A stretch of DNA of 64,000 nucleotides from Aradus depressus. Its lineage: Eukaryota > Arthropoda > Insecta > Hemiptera > Aradidae. A program made the position numbers and the translations under genes. The notes beneath the pieces are model-generated. The model was not told where the DNA came from. It searched no databases and saw only the letters and a program-made list of their open reading frames with translations. The stretch is from positions 74,908,037 to 74,972,036 of the forward strand of contig OY759214.1 of assembly GCA_963662175.1 (NCBI GenBank), written 5' to 3'. This document shows positions 9,838-20,828 of the stretch, piece by piece; the stretch's first letter is position 1, and each line of letters opens with the position of its first letter.

Positions 9838-10765
9838 AGATAAATAAAACAAACTTATTTTGGAAATATTGTCTATTCCATCAAAGATATTTACAACTAC
9901 CGGTTTCGACCTATGCAGGCGACCGGAGAAGATATCGAAAAAGATATGTTTACCTGCGCCAGAGTTACGCTGATAAGCTGCGCAGTGAGACAAAGTTTTG
10001 CCAGGTTACAAAAGTGCAGGTTTCTTTACATTTCCATTTCTTTGTTTACATTAGTTTCCATTTCTTTACATTTGTTTTCAAAGCAAAACTTCAAAAAAAA
10101 TTATGGGGGAGTTTATTGAGACGTATAAGAGTGAACCCAGTTTATAGAAAATAAAAGTAAGGTGAACCACGATCGGCCACAGGGGGAAGCCGCTAATTTC
10201 AAATTACTTAAGAAACTGCAAGAATTGGATCCGGCAGCTTGTAAGCAAGATATAGTAAAGACAATAAATAATTTGAGGAGTAATTTTAGAAAAGAAAAAA
10301 AGAGGTATGAATCCTCAATAAAGTGTGGCGCATCCTCTGATGATGTAAAGCAACCGACATTATGGTACTACATGGAGAAGGAAGTCTATTTGACTTGCTC
10401 GGAGACCAAGAAACGCCAAGATCGCGATCTAACTTGGATGATGAAACAAATAATTTCGTTAATCCTTTGGTTCAAATTTCAATTCATTTAGCAGATTTAT
10501 ATGACTAAATGTTGGTCTTTTCAGCAACCAATTTTTGCTCCATTTTCGAAGGTCTTTCGATGGGTCTTTTGTTTTGTTTTTATCACAAAAAGGGCTGCAA
10601 GCGCTATTATATTGCTCTCCGATGCCATGATTTGAATGTGTAAGGCCGAAAGCGGTAGTTTTGTGAATATCGTTGGTAAAATAGACAATATTTCAAAAAT
10701 AAGTTTGTTTTATTTATTTATTACATGTTCCTCAATATGTCCGCGTTCCTCAACTTAGAAGTTTT
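9838..10765. mobile_element. Foldback-type element carrying the MADF remnant
   Basis: The left end (9,838-9,910, inverted) and right end (10,636-10,730) share aatagacaatatttcaaaa, aagtttgttttatttattta and a cgaaa(c/g)cggta motif. The right end continues through atatgtccgcgttcctcaac, which recurs at 46,480-46,505, so both loci are one family. The left arm is shorter than the right. Confidence 0.6.
10103..10491 (+). pseudogene. Broken MADF-domain gene inside inverted arms
   Basis: The start reads MGEFIETYKSEPSL then a TAG where MADF domains have a conserved Trp, then KIK. After a frameshift near 10,160 a frame continues with NFKLLKKLQELDPAACKQDI, INNLRSNFRKEKKRYESS and QPTLWYYMEKEVYL. This order is the MADF (Myb/SANT-like DNA-binding) domain, common in insect transcription regulators and in proteins encoded by some DNA transposons. 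It lies between the inverted sequences at 9,838-9,910 and 10,636-10,730, so it is probably transposon-borne. Confidence 0.65.
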
Positions 10766-11365
10766 TAATAAATGAGAGATATGAATGGAAAAACCAAGAC
10801 ATCTTAGATATTTTAAATCAAATTTTAATATGCTATTATTTAAAAGAACGTTTCGAGTCTAAGCTTATCATCCATCAGCCCATTCTCGAATTTGCCATTT
10901 AAGTTAAATAATTATAATGAAATATAATATAAAAAAAATGTACTTAAACGTAAGTGAACAGTCATAAAAGTAAGAACGAAGTTATCTTCAAAATAAGAAT
11001 TAAGTGTTTCTTAAGATACTCTGGGATGGTTACTATGTTTATTTTTTCTAGAGGTGTCTTCTTTTTTTATTTTTTTGACAATATTTCGGAACACGTTCAT
11101 GTCTGTTCTTCTGGGGGATGAACGTTTAGTTATAGTGACCAGAAGAGAGGCTGTAGAATTGTTCCAAAATATTGTCAAAAAAAAAAAAAAAAGAACTCTG
11201 GAAAAAATAAACAATAAACATAAGGGTAGGTATTCGTAATAATTTATCATTGGAATATGAAGATAATTAAAAGACCGATAGTGATCTAGCTACATTCGAT
11301 AAGTGCATAATGGTTGAGGACGATATAGAAAGAACTCTACACACATAATGCATATCTGAAGGGTA
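10766..11365. other. Intronic sequence with a short hairpin
   Basis: An inverted pair around 11,040-11,240 (gacaatatttcggaacacgt against attgttccaaaatattgtca) could be a small MITE; arms about 45 bases. Otherwise plain. Confidence 0.5.
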
Positions 11366-11640
11366 AATCAACAACCAACGCCATTCATAGCTTAGTAAAT
11401 AAAATAGAGGAAAGCATCGAGCACAAGAAGTCCGCCCTCAGATGCTTCTTTGATATCGAATGTGCATCTTATAGCGTGACCACAGAAGAGTCAGGGGGAA
11501 CCGATCATCATTAGATGGATTAGCAGGGTATTGTCAACACGGAGAGCGATCTAAATATGCCAGCGCCCTGGAATGCCCATCAAGCGATCATAGAGGAGAT
11601 GAAGATCATCTTCTACAGCCAAGCAGCACTGCAAGCACCT
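11366..11640 (+). pseudogene. LINE reverse-transcriptase fragment (domain A region)
   Basis: One frame reads TTNAIHSLVNKIEESIEHKK and then CFFDIECA, matching the LINE reverse-transcriptase segment just before and at the first catalytic Asp (usual form FLDIEGAF). Stops and frameshifts follow. Only about 90 codons are recognisable; the rest is missing or too degraded. Confidence 0.6.
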
Positions 11641-11644
11641 GCTG

Positions 11645-11970
11645 GCGCTGAAATCAAACTTTAATAATTACTATTGTAATGAATGTATTGAAACGAAAGT
11701 TTGTATGTAAATTCAAACCCATGGACATCATCTATTAATTTTCAGCGAAATTGGACAAACGGATGAAGGGGTTCAGAGGGGGCTGAACTCGAAAACCCTA
11801 ATAACTGCCCATGTAACGAATGTATATAATTGATATTTTACTAAGTCAACTATCCATGTCTTTCTTATGAGATTTTGAATTTTAATATAAAGTTTTGTAG
11901 ATACAATTATTATAACAGCAGTTATTTCAGTTTTTGTGTTAAACTTCCCCTCTGAACCCCCCCTTTCAAG
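11645..11970. repeat. M repeat, two modules
   Basis: actattgtaatgaatgtatt, cagcgaaattggacaaacgg and taactgcccatgtaacgaat; it ends about 40 bases before the activation-site exon. Confidence 0.65.
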
Positions 11971-12010
11971 ATACGTCTGTTATAATAGTGTTATTTGTTT
12001 GCTTTTTTAG

Positions 12011-12099
12011 GTGAGTGTGGCCGAGCTCCGCTCCACCCCCGACCCGAGGTTAGGATAGTTGGCGGCAGGAATGCACAGTTCGGAGTATGGCCCTGGCAG
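12011..12099 (+). CDS. Sb: Stubble-like protease, activation-site exon
   Basis: The exon follows ttttag and encodes GECGRAPLHPRPEVRIVGG and then FGVWPWQ. RIVGG is the zymogen activation cleavage site: cleavage after Arg frees Ile as the new N-terminus. The cysteine in ECG is positioned to tether the light chain to the catalytic chain through the cysteine of APICLP encoded at 23.9 kb. The donor is cag|gtaaaa in phase 0. This assignment rests on direct motif reading and is very secure. Confidence 0.92.
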
Positions 12100-13090
12100 G
12101 TAAAACACACTATTTCCAAAATAGTAATCCACAATCACTTCTGCAAATTTGAGTGCGGAGCTCATACAAAAATACATATATGGATTAAATTCAACGGCCA
12201 GGTTTGATCTTGGCCCAAAAAAAACATTAGATTGCGCCCATTTGTAAAAGCGACGATGAGCTAAGGCAAACCTTTTTTGGTGCGGTCCTGAAAGGAAAAC
12301 TTATACGGGCCAAACTAAATAGAAAAAAATATTGCTGATAATTTTGCCCAGATTAAAAAATAATAGTAATATTGTTCATTGACAATTTTAACGATCATGA
12401 GGCACATATTTCATGTTAATGGCTAATTTACGTAAGAAATTTTGGTATAAAAAAAAAACATTGTTATCAGGATAAAAGGGATGTCATTTTTATTAAAAAG
12501 CCGATAAAATGCATTTCAAAATTATGCAAAATAGAATTTTGAGACATGAATATTTTAGGGATAATAAGAAGAGGTACCATTCAAAAAACTACTCGAAAAT
12601 CAAATCGTAAGTTTTAGGAAATTTTATAATTCTGATTTTGTATGCGGAATGTTTGCAAAAATATCTTACCTTTCATTCAACTAACACCCTCATCGTAATA
12701 GCCAACTTACCTGCGAATTTCAGCGATATCAGATCAGACTCGTGTGCAGGTCGACATGCTTACCTTGCTATGTCATTTCGTGGAAACTTATAGAATACAT
12801 ACAATGTTAAGCTGTAAAAAGGCAAAATTATTCAGAAGGGTTACTGCACTTCGTTACATGTACGTGGAAGTAGATTTCCCTACGGACCTCGATATTTCAC
12901 AGGGTGTCATGCATTTGAAAGAAAGAGAAAAATAAAATAAAATAATACAATAAATTTGGTAGTGACACAACCTAAAAATGAAAATAATTAAATATGTCTT
13001 ATCTATAATATATAATTAATCCTATGTCTGTCTGTCTGTCACTTTTTACTTGCAGTGATTTTTTTTTCGTACTACTCAATGAGCTATAAG
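12100..13090. other. Intronic sequence without recognised features
   Basis: No SINE, M, N or coding similarity recognised. A 63-codon ORF at 12,744 lacks motifs. Confidence 0.5.
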
Positions 13091-13096
13091 GTCGAT

Positions 13097-13154
13097 ATAT
13101 ATATATATATATATATATATCACAATATCGATATATATATATATATATATATAT
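13097..13154. repeat. (AT)n microsatellite with short central break
   Basis: Two AT arrays around cacaatatcg; a SINE-B lies in the continuation of this array. Confidence 0.9.
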
Positions 13155-13362
13155 TTTTATTATTTTTTTTTTGGCCTTATGTACGATGCATATTAGCCAT
13201 GACTCTTATAATGGTGTTTTTACCTAATTATTTACGACATCCATGGCCCCGGGAGGAAGTTTTATCTAAGAAATAAAACTCACTCCCGGACGGGATTCGA
13301 ACCCGCAAACCAAGGTGAGACCAAAGCCCTACGCTCTAGCCCGCACGGCCACCATGGCTCCC
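13155..13362 (-). mobile_element. SINE-B copy in an (AT)n microsatellite (family description)
   Basis: SINE-B is a second tRNA-like SINE of about 200 bases. On the minus strand it starts ggagccatggtggccgtgcg, has a clean B box gggttcgaatcccg, then ggagtgagttttatttc and ccgggg-ccatggatgtcg, and ends in poly(A). In this copy (AT)n lies on both sides, so it landed inside a microsatellite. It differs from SINE-A throughout. Confidence 0.85.
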
Positions 13363-13892
13363 CATATATATATATATTCCATCTCTAAAATACACGGTAG
13401 ACAGTGATATGATCAGATGAGTGCTACTCCTATCCACCGCTACTAGAAAATATTATTTATTTTCATAATTTCTTTCTTTAACGAAAAAAACATATGAAAG
13501 AAACAAAGTTTCAATGAAAAATTGTTTCATTTTGAACCAGTAAGTTTTCACTTAAATTTTTTTGGTAGGTTTGGTTTGTACATCTAGGGACCTAAGCATT
13601 CAATGCTCTTATCACTTCCCTATTAGCTTAACTGCGGGAGTCCTAAAAGAATTCCCATCATCTGTATCTTAAAAAACTTTTTCAAACAATCAATAAATAA
13701 CATCGATGTTCGTCATTAACTCAATATAATACGTAATATAGTAGGTATATCATAATTTTAAATTTTTGCACGCAACTACAATACAACCAACTACAAATGT
13801 ATTTTCTGATCTTTATGAAAAATATTGTTTTAATGTTGTTCATTATATAGTTTTGTTGAGAACTGTGACAATTATACTTTTTCATGTTATTT

Positions 13893-13970
13893 AATTTGTA
13901 TTCTACATAAGTTTTCAATTGTATTCTACTTAAGTTTTCAATTGTATTCTATTTAAGTTTTCAATTGTAT
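13893..13970. repeat. 26-bp tandem repeat, three copies
   Basis: Units of the form attgtattctacttaagttt repeat at 13,893, 13,919 and 13,945 with one or two changes each. Confidence 0.8.
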
Positions 13971-14125
13971 ATCAACTAAAATTTAAGATTAGATAAATAT
14001 AAAAAAAATTATGAAACCTAGATCCAAAGATGTTTAAATATAGGCAACATCCTTAGCGAGCAGAAGTTTTAAAATAAATAAAATATAACATTTACTCAAT
14101 ACAAAACAAAATATGAGATAGTTAT

Positions 14126-14410
14126 TATGTCTCATGCCCGGGCTTTTACTACAAGGTCATATCACCTACTACCAGAGCGCTCTTTCGTCACTGTGGTGGA
14201 CATGAGGCCGATTCTACTATGGGAATCCTAAATTTTTATTCACTTAGAGTAAGGGTCTTTAACGAGTACCTGACATCGTACAGACTCGGGACTATCGCTT
14301 AACGTCTCATTTGAAGAACGGCGTGCTTAAGTTTTTTTTTTTCTTTTAGATAAAATAAACCCGCGATCTTGAGCTCAGTAAGCTGGCACACATATCACTG
14401 ATCTAACTCC
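14126..14410 (-). mobile_element. SINE-A, minus strand
   Basis: The tail-end sequence tcatgcccgggcttttacta and most of the body are present; the tRNA-like head is degraded beyond 14,345. Confidence 0.8.
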
Positions 14411-14515
14411 GTCATCTAAACAAAATACAATGTCACACATAAAATAAAGTAAATCTCCTAAACAAATCTTGGTAGAAATTCTATAAGTTAGTTTTTAACG
14501 ACCACAAGCCTGATC

Positions 14516-14620
14516 AACCTTAGGTGAATAAGCCTGAGCAGGCAAAATTTATGACTTCTACAGTAGGATCGCGCCCATATACACCAGAGTGACGAAAGAG
14601 CGCTCTAGTAGTAGACACAC
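14516..14620 (+). mobile_element. SINE-A fragment, 3' half
   Basis: Matches body from aggtgaataa to cgaaagagcgctctagtagt; both ends are lost. Confidence 0.7.
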
Positions 14621-15701
14621 AACCCAAAATTGAAAAATGTTATTATACCATTTGTTGCCTTTGTATTATTAAACAAACCTTGTTATTTGAATACCAAAAA
14701 TAAATAAATCCAAACCCCCGTTTACACGGTCTTATCAATATAAAATTTTCAGAGCACTTGAATTAGATGGCGGTTTAGATTTCTCAAACCATTAATGTTT
14801 AATATAGTGTAGTGGCATAAATTAGTTTTATATCTTCATATGAGTTTTTCCCCCGTCTAATCAATGGGAAGAATGTAATAAATGAAAATCTTCTTGTATT
14901 CTTTGATAAATTTATGAATCTTCCCCTTTTTTTCCCCCTTTTTATTAGCATTATTAAATATTTTTCCCCTTAAGAGGATGGACATTTTGCATATTCCCGG
15001 AATTCCTCTTGGATGACTTTAGATCATATTATCTTTATGTGACCTCAAAAAAATTCTCTTCATATTAAAATTATGTTTTTTAATTTCTTGCCAATTTATC
15101 CCTTCTCTTTTCCCTCACCATCTCAAATCATAAATTAACTACAAGTTGACCTACAAGCTTACAACGAGATTGAAGAATGTCTTTTTAAATTTTATTCCTG
15201 AGCCGATGGCGTGGCATTGAAAAGATAATTTTTTTACAATTAATATCATTTTTCAATATAAAAATAATTTTTTGTATGCAATTAACTGCTAATCACACTT
15301 TTTTTGCACTAAAAAAACAAATGCTAATGTGACTGCACTGAACAATAAGTAGAAAAGTTTTTTTTTTTAATCCTAATTTTTTCTTCTTCTTTATTATTAA
15401 TGCTTAAGTAATTAATACTATGAAAATTATTAATACAAAAGGAAGTGTTATTAAAATTACATTGTTAAATGTATTTTTTTTAATCTTACTTTTTAAGAAT
15501 ATTCTCTAATTTATTCATTATAGTTATTTTATTCTACTAAATAGCTTTTAATGCATTACTTTCATTTTCTGTTGTAGCAAATGTCATTTGAAATGTTTTG
15601 GTTGTTATGTTTCACCAGCTATTAACTTTCTATTTTGATCTTGTTCCATTACTTGATATATTTATATTGAAAAGCTATACATAAGTTTCATTTCATATTC
15701 A
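14621..15701. other. Intronic AT-rich sequence
   Basis: Many poly(T) tracts; no element recognised. Confidence 0.5.
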
Positions 15702-15830
15702 CCATGGGCCGTGCGGGCTAGAGCTTAGGGCTTTGGTCGCATAGTCTCATCATGGTTTGCGGGTTCGAATCCCTTCCGGGAGAGAGTTTTTTATTTCATA
15801 GATAGAACTCCCTCCCGGGGCCATGAATGT
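15702..15830 (+). mobile_element. SINE-B, head and mid part
   Basis: ccatgggccgtgcgggctag, B box gggttcgaatccc, and ctccctcccggggccatgaa; the 3' tail is missing. Confidence 0.8.
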
Positions 15831-16621
15831 TTTTTGTGAATATTTGAGCACAATGTTTCTAAACAATGTGAAAAAACTGATTTAATAAGGGGTTCGTCTC
15901 TCGTCTGAAATGATCAGACATGGAAGAAATAAACAGAGCACCACAAAAATGAAATAAGTATAAACGATCGACCAATCTCAAATATTCACCCCTTTTATCG
16001 CCAATAATATAATCCTCCCGTCTCTTTGTATACATATTTACTTTCTCAAAAACTGTGTATTTTTATTCATTATTTATTATTGTCATCTTTGATTTATTTA
16101 ATATATATTTATATTTTAATCAGCACATACTAGTTTCAAAAATGTGGTGTCCTCGTGTGGTGCTGACCAGATGATTATTATATAAGTCGACTGAATAAAT
16201 ATGTTCTTTAAAAGGAAGATTCTGATTGACAGAAGGAATATTTAACATAAAGAACTCATGTATTATTAGCACTGATGATGCGAATACTTCTTGAAACGTT
16301 TGTAGTTGCTATTTTTTGATAAGGGAAGAAGAGAATTGATGCTGTAATAATATATTATATACAACATTTTGTTATATTCACGAGGTATCTAATTCATAGA
16401 TCTAATAGTTATTGTTATTTTAACTTTTTCATAGATAAATCATGACAAACTTCGAAGTTATATGCGATTTTTTTTTTTTTTATTGGAGACTCAAGGATCG
16501 ATATGAAATGATACCTGGCTACAGCCATACATAGCAATACATTGACTCATAAGCTTAAACAATGTTTTATATGGTTTCCAGATTTACTTTGTGAAGCTCT
16601 ATTCTAGGAATGGATAATTAA

Positions 16622-16831
16622 ATACACAATTTCTTTGTCAAACTTCAGTATATATTCTCAAATACTCAACTAGTTTCGCCGTGTTAAGGCATTATCAAGA
16701 GTCACTTATAAACTGTTGTAAACTATGGAAAAGTGAGTTTATAAGTGACTCTTGATAATGCCTTAACACGGCGAAACTAGTTGAGTGTTTGAGAATATGT
16801 AGTGATGTTTGACAAAGAAATTGTGTATTTT
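16622..16831. mobile_element. Palindromic foldback element with hammerhead-like core
   Basis: Arms at 16,622-16,715 and 16,733-16,831 are inverted copies (cacaatttctttgtcaaac at one end, its complement at the other). Each arm contains ttgataatgcc, a 7-base loop, then ggcgaaactagttgag. Confidence 0.75.
16752..16790 (+). ncRNA. Hammerhead-ribozyme-like motif
   Basis: TTGATAA, one extra T, the pair GCC/GGC around a 7-base loop, GAAA, then the palindrome CTAG. A flanking ACTC/GAGT pair could form stem I. This resembles the short hammerheads of Penelope-like elements, whose tiny stem III forms by dimerisation. Two core positions differ from CTGATGA, so activity is doubtful. The opposite arm carries the same motif on the minus strand. 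Confidence 0.35.
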
Positions 16832-17145
16832 AATTATTTATTCCTTAAACAATGTTATTTGTCATAATACTAGAGATAAATAGTAATCCACTTTTTTTTT
16901 TATTATTCTGACGCATACTTGCGTATTAAATAAAATACATATCCTTTCTGCCCAGTTGTGAGTATACAAGGACGTTAAACAAAACAAACATGTAATATGT
17001 ATTAACCTAATGATTTATATTGTATTCCTAAATTTTGAATCAATTATCCACGAGACTCTTAAATGATTGAAGTCATTATCACTGGAATATTTCTTCGTTT
17101 CATTTTGTTAAGAATTAAATAATTATTAGGCATAGGTATTATAGC

Positions 17146-17400
17146 TCTTAGGTTTTTTTTATCATGGAGGTGAAAAAAACTTGAGCACGCTGTCCTTCAG
17201 TTGGGACGTAAAGCGATGATCTCGAGCCTTCACGATGTCAGGTACTGGTTTACCGCTACCCTAGGTGAATACAAATTTAGGGTAGATACAATTTAAGACT
17301 CCATAGTAGAGTCGGGTTAATGTACACCATGCGACGAAAGAGCGCTCTGGTAGTAGACAACCTCGTACTTCAAGCCCAGGCATGAGTCAAAATAACTAAC
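17146..17400 (+). mobile_element. SINE-A lacking the tRNA head
   Basis: Begins at the body (cttaggttttttttatc) and runs to gagtcaaaataactaac. 5' truncation is common for retroposed copies. It ends about 380 bases before the catalytic His exon. Confidence 0.8.
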
Positions 17401-17649
17401 TCAAATAATTATACTTTAATTCTTTAATAATTAAAGAAACTGAAAATATTTTTATTTGTGATAATAAGGATGTTATGGGACATTTTCATTAGACTTCCAC
17501 ACTGTACGGGTGAGATGTGCCATTGATGACGCAATAGCGATGTAAACCGGTTCTGGTAGGGAATAAAACACTGGGAAAATAAAACAGTCTATTTCTTTGG
17601 GTAAACAGTTATTGCAAAAATGTTGAACGATATCGGAAAACTGGATATA

Positions 17650-17650
17650 C

Positions 17651-17702
<52 letters not shown>
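17650..17702. repeat. (AT)n microsatellite upstream of the His exon
   Basis: About 25 AT units ending some 80 bases before the 17,781 acceptor. Confidence 0.9.
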
Positions 17703-17706
<4 letters not shown>

Positions 17707-17780
17707 CAATTTTATTTTTAAATATTCTTACATATTTCAATTTACAATTCGTTTAATAATAAACAGTCTGTTTTTTATAG

Positions 17781-17887
17781 GTGTCAGTAAGGAGAACATC
17801 ATTTTTTGGCTTCTCCAGTACTCATCGTTGCGGTGGTGCGCTCATCAACGAAAAATGGATCGCAACCGCTGGTCATTGCGTCGATGA
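17781..17887 (+). CDS. Sb: Stubble-like protease, catalytic His exon
   Basis: The acceptor ttatag opens directly on VSVRRTSFFGFSSTHRCGG, followed by ALINEKWIATAGHCVD. The TAGHC motif carries the catalytic histidine (His57 in chymotrypsin numbering) and its disulfide cysteine. TAGHC replaces the commoner TAAHC, which I recall as characteristic of the Stubble group. Phase 0 in and phase 2 out (gatga|gtaagt); the split Asp codon is completed by the first base of the next exon. An (AT)n microsatellite ends about 80 bases upstream of the acceptor. Confidence 0.93.
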
Positions 17888-17919
17888 GTAAGTATATCCG
17901 CGTACAAAAAGGTTATTTT

Positions 17920-18235
17920 TTAAATCGCTTTGGAAGGGAAATTTCATGTTAATAGAGTTTTTTCGTTGAGCTATACCCTGGTTTCCCCCTTCCCTTCTGC
18001 CGATATGGCTGAAAATCAATTATTGTTATCAGATAATTCTGGATACACATATAAAATTTCGTCTCGATACATCTATTCTATCGAGAGTTATCGTGTTCAC
18101 AGAGAGACAGATTTTTTTTTTTCATTTTTGAAATCAGAAAGTCGGAATTCAGTTGAAAACTCCGCATTGTATTTTTGGCCGATACTTCGTTATCCTGGGG
18201 AATTAAATGATAAAGCAAAGACGTACGGATGTATA
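17920..18235 (-). repeat. M repeat, minus-strand 5' part
   Basis: tacatctattctatcgagag and ggcgatac-like end; starts about 30 bases after the His exon. Confidence 0.65.
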
Positions 18236-18239
18236 TAAG

Positions 18240-18757
18240 GTGGGAATGTTCCGTTTTTAATATTTTCTTGGTATTTAGTGAGAAGTTTTCTTGGATGTCT
18301 ATGTCGTTGAGGCAATTTAACACTATGATGTATGTCTAAACTTTGTTCGTTTCTCTCTCCTTAAAGTATGCGTGCTCTTGAAGAGAGAGGTGTGGTACCT
18401 GTCGGAAGTTGGCCGTCTGACCCTACACGGAAGAGGATGCCCAAGTTGTGTTTTTCGGGCCCTTTAAGAGGGCCCAGCTTGCAAATTACATTAGTGTGGG
18501 CTCTAATAGCTTACTTAGCCCAGGGCCCTAATTACAAAGGGCTTGTGTGAGGCGGCCCTTTTGAAACGAAACTCATCCCAGGAGGAGCTTTGTCCTGCTC
18601 AACTTACCTCCAAAACTCTCCAACCAACCCCTCACACAACCAGTTCTCTCTTACTGTGAAAATAACTGGCTTGCAACCTGTGACCAGGGTCTTTAAGGTT
18701 TTACCCTTAAATAGATGCGCAGTGGGTCATTTTTGTGACCATAAAAAAAATTTAATA
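18240..18757. other. GC-richer anonymous segment
   Basis: Contains gggccctttaagagggccc, an imperfect palindrome, and pyrimidine-rich blocks. Short ORFs at 18,368 and 18,590 lack family signals. Possibly a degraded element. Confidence 0.4.
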
Positions 18758-18769
18758 CCGACCTTTATA

Positions 18770-19119
18770 GGTTAGGTTAGGTTAGGTTTTATGACTCATG
18801 TCCGGGCTTTAACTACGAGGTCATATCGCCTACTACCAGAGCGTTCTTTCGTCACTCTGGTGGACATGAGCCCGACTCTACTGTGGGAGTCCTAAATTTT
18901 GCCTACCCTAAATTTTTATTCATCTAAGGTAGGGGTCTTTAACGAGTACCTGACATCGTACAGGCTCGGGACCATCGCTTAACGTCCCATCCGAAGGACG
19001 GCGTGCTTAAGTTTATTTACCTCCCAGATAAAATAAACTAAGGGCCTCGGTCGGGCTACGAACCCACAACCTTGAGCTCAGAAGTCAAGCACGCATACCA
19101 CTGAGCTACCGGCGCCCCG
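18770..19119 (-). mobile_element. SINE-A, full-length with 12-bp TSD and telomere-like tail
   Basis: Complete minus-strand copy flanked by the perfect 12-bp TSD ccgacctttata (18,758-18,769 and 19,120-19,131). The tail on this strand reads ggttaggttaggttaggt, four units of the insect telomere repeat. The TSD proves target-primed insertion and fixes both ends of the family. Confidence 0.96.
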
Positions 19120-19159
19120 CCGACCTTTATATAACCATTTTTAATTTTTTATACCTACT

Positions 19160-19400
19160 GCATTAGGAAGTATTGTATTCATGCGAGAATCCGAGATCGA
19201 GTTTTCAACAGATATTTATATTTTAGGGTCCCCTGAATATGTTTTCATAATTTTCACGATGATGTCTCTGATTGTGAGTGTGTGAGTGAGGACCTAAATC
19301 GGACGAAATTTAAGGCCACTTTACTCCGGGGCTTAAGTATATTTTATAAAATACCGCTTATATTTATGGCATTATGAAAAAGTTTTTCAAAAAAACAATA
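19160..19400 (+). repeat. N repeat copy
   Basis: atgcgagaatccgagatcga, gttttcaacagatatttata and cacgatgatgtctctgattg; starts about 30 bases after the SINE-A TSD. Confidence 0.65.
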
Positions 19401-20828
19401 AGGCGTGGTCAAGGTCCACGCCGTAGATTTTCCGTGAAAATGTCGGGATAAAATCATTTTTCATTTTCTTTTCGATGCTACCGTAGCTCTTGCATTTGCT
19501 CGGCACTAGACTTTTTAGGTTTTTTAAATTCCTTTTGATGCGAGCTTTCTTCTTTAATTTTTTTGCAATTTTCAATTTAATACCGATTTTTACATATATT
19601 TCGGCGAATATTTTTATTGTTTCACTTTGAGTCCTAGTAGTGCTCCTCATGCTCTTTACAATCACACCCGAATCAACGTTCTATCTAAACGCGTTATCAC
19701 GCTACACTAATTTCTAATTTTACACAATGCTAATTCGCAACAATCATCCGGCGCCCACACTGGCCCGACAACGCCACAGGCAAAACAACTGCACAGCAAA
19801 CACGTACAGACATGCTCTATCGATTGTGACCTCAACCGTTGTTATCGCATTATTAGTCTCGTAGTTATTATCGATTGAAATCTGACGGTATTTTGTAACA
19901 CGTAAGAAAGTTTGACCGGCTATCACTGTGCTTAACAAGCGAATAGACGCTTTCACTTCAATAAAAGTTGTACTCAACTCCCGGTTTTTCTAAAAAAAAG
20001 AATATTTTTGCATGTAATTCTCATCCTTTGCGTATCATTCTTGTAGTGGCTTGTACATATGCTATAGCATGCCTAATGTATGCCTAGGGGTATAATATAT
20101 TTATTATGCTATAAAAAATGTATACTCTTATTATGATTTTTAGTCATTACGACTCATGCCCTGGCTTAACTATGAGATTATATCGCTTACTATAATACAT
20201 GTGCAAGACGAGTATAATACATCTATATAAGTCGAGTATTCGTGTAAATGACATTTCGTGAAGATGTACTTATGAGATTTGTTTCCGATGTATCATGTCA
20301 TTTTACCATTGGTTATTCTCCCTGTTTGCCAAATGTATATGTACACATAATGTTCTCTAATTGGCAGACTCGAAAATTGTTTTAAAATCCAACAAGAGAT
20401 ATTGTACATAAATATTAACTTTAGAAATGATGTGTTCTGTTAATAAGGATTGAGCGAAATTCTGGAACTGTCATATTCGTACATTGAATGTATCTATACT
20501 ATAGAAACAAGGTGTTATTACAGTTTTGTTCAGTGGGAGGTGGCTCGGAACGCCATGAATTGTTGGAGGAGAGACTGTTGTAGGTTATTGAGTCTCGCAG
20601 TAATGGCTCAATTGTTGCCAGACCAAGAGATTTAACCGGCAATTCGAGAAATAGCCACAAACTAAGAGGACTTCACATACTTGGCAAAGTATTTAACTTG
20701 TCCAATATATCAAACCAAGTCCAATAACGAGCCTAGTTCAACTTCTCTATTTTCATATAAAGATCCGCATAGTTTCCTAAAGTACTAACCATCATTTCCC
20801 GTCTCTTGGAGTTCATATGAGATTCTAG
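19401..20828. other. Anonymous segment with two minus-strand ORFs
   Basis: ORFs of 92 codons (19,387-19,665, lysine-rich) and 77 codons (19,744-19,977) match nothing I know. A scrap of SINE-A tail (ctcatgccctggcttaac) lies at 20,155. The rest is plain. Confidence 0.4.

Noticed and set aside
13055..13276. ORFs with YIYIYI runs here and at 17,473 and 62,967
   Set aside because: They translate (AT)n microsatellites; only the LINE-like part of the 62,967 ORF was kept.
18770..18790. TTAGG repeats as telomere or subtelomere
   Set aside because: Only two to four units, always at a SINE 3' end and inside a TSD; no longer array exists.
19387..19977. Two minus-strand ORFs as a host gene
   Set aside because: Separate frames, no splice signals linking them, no recognised domain, lysine-rich composition expected from AT-rich DNA.
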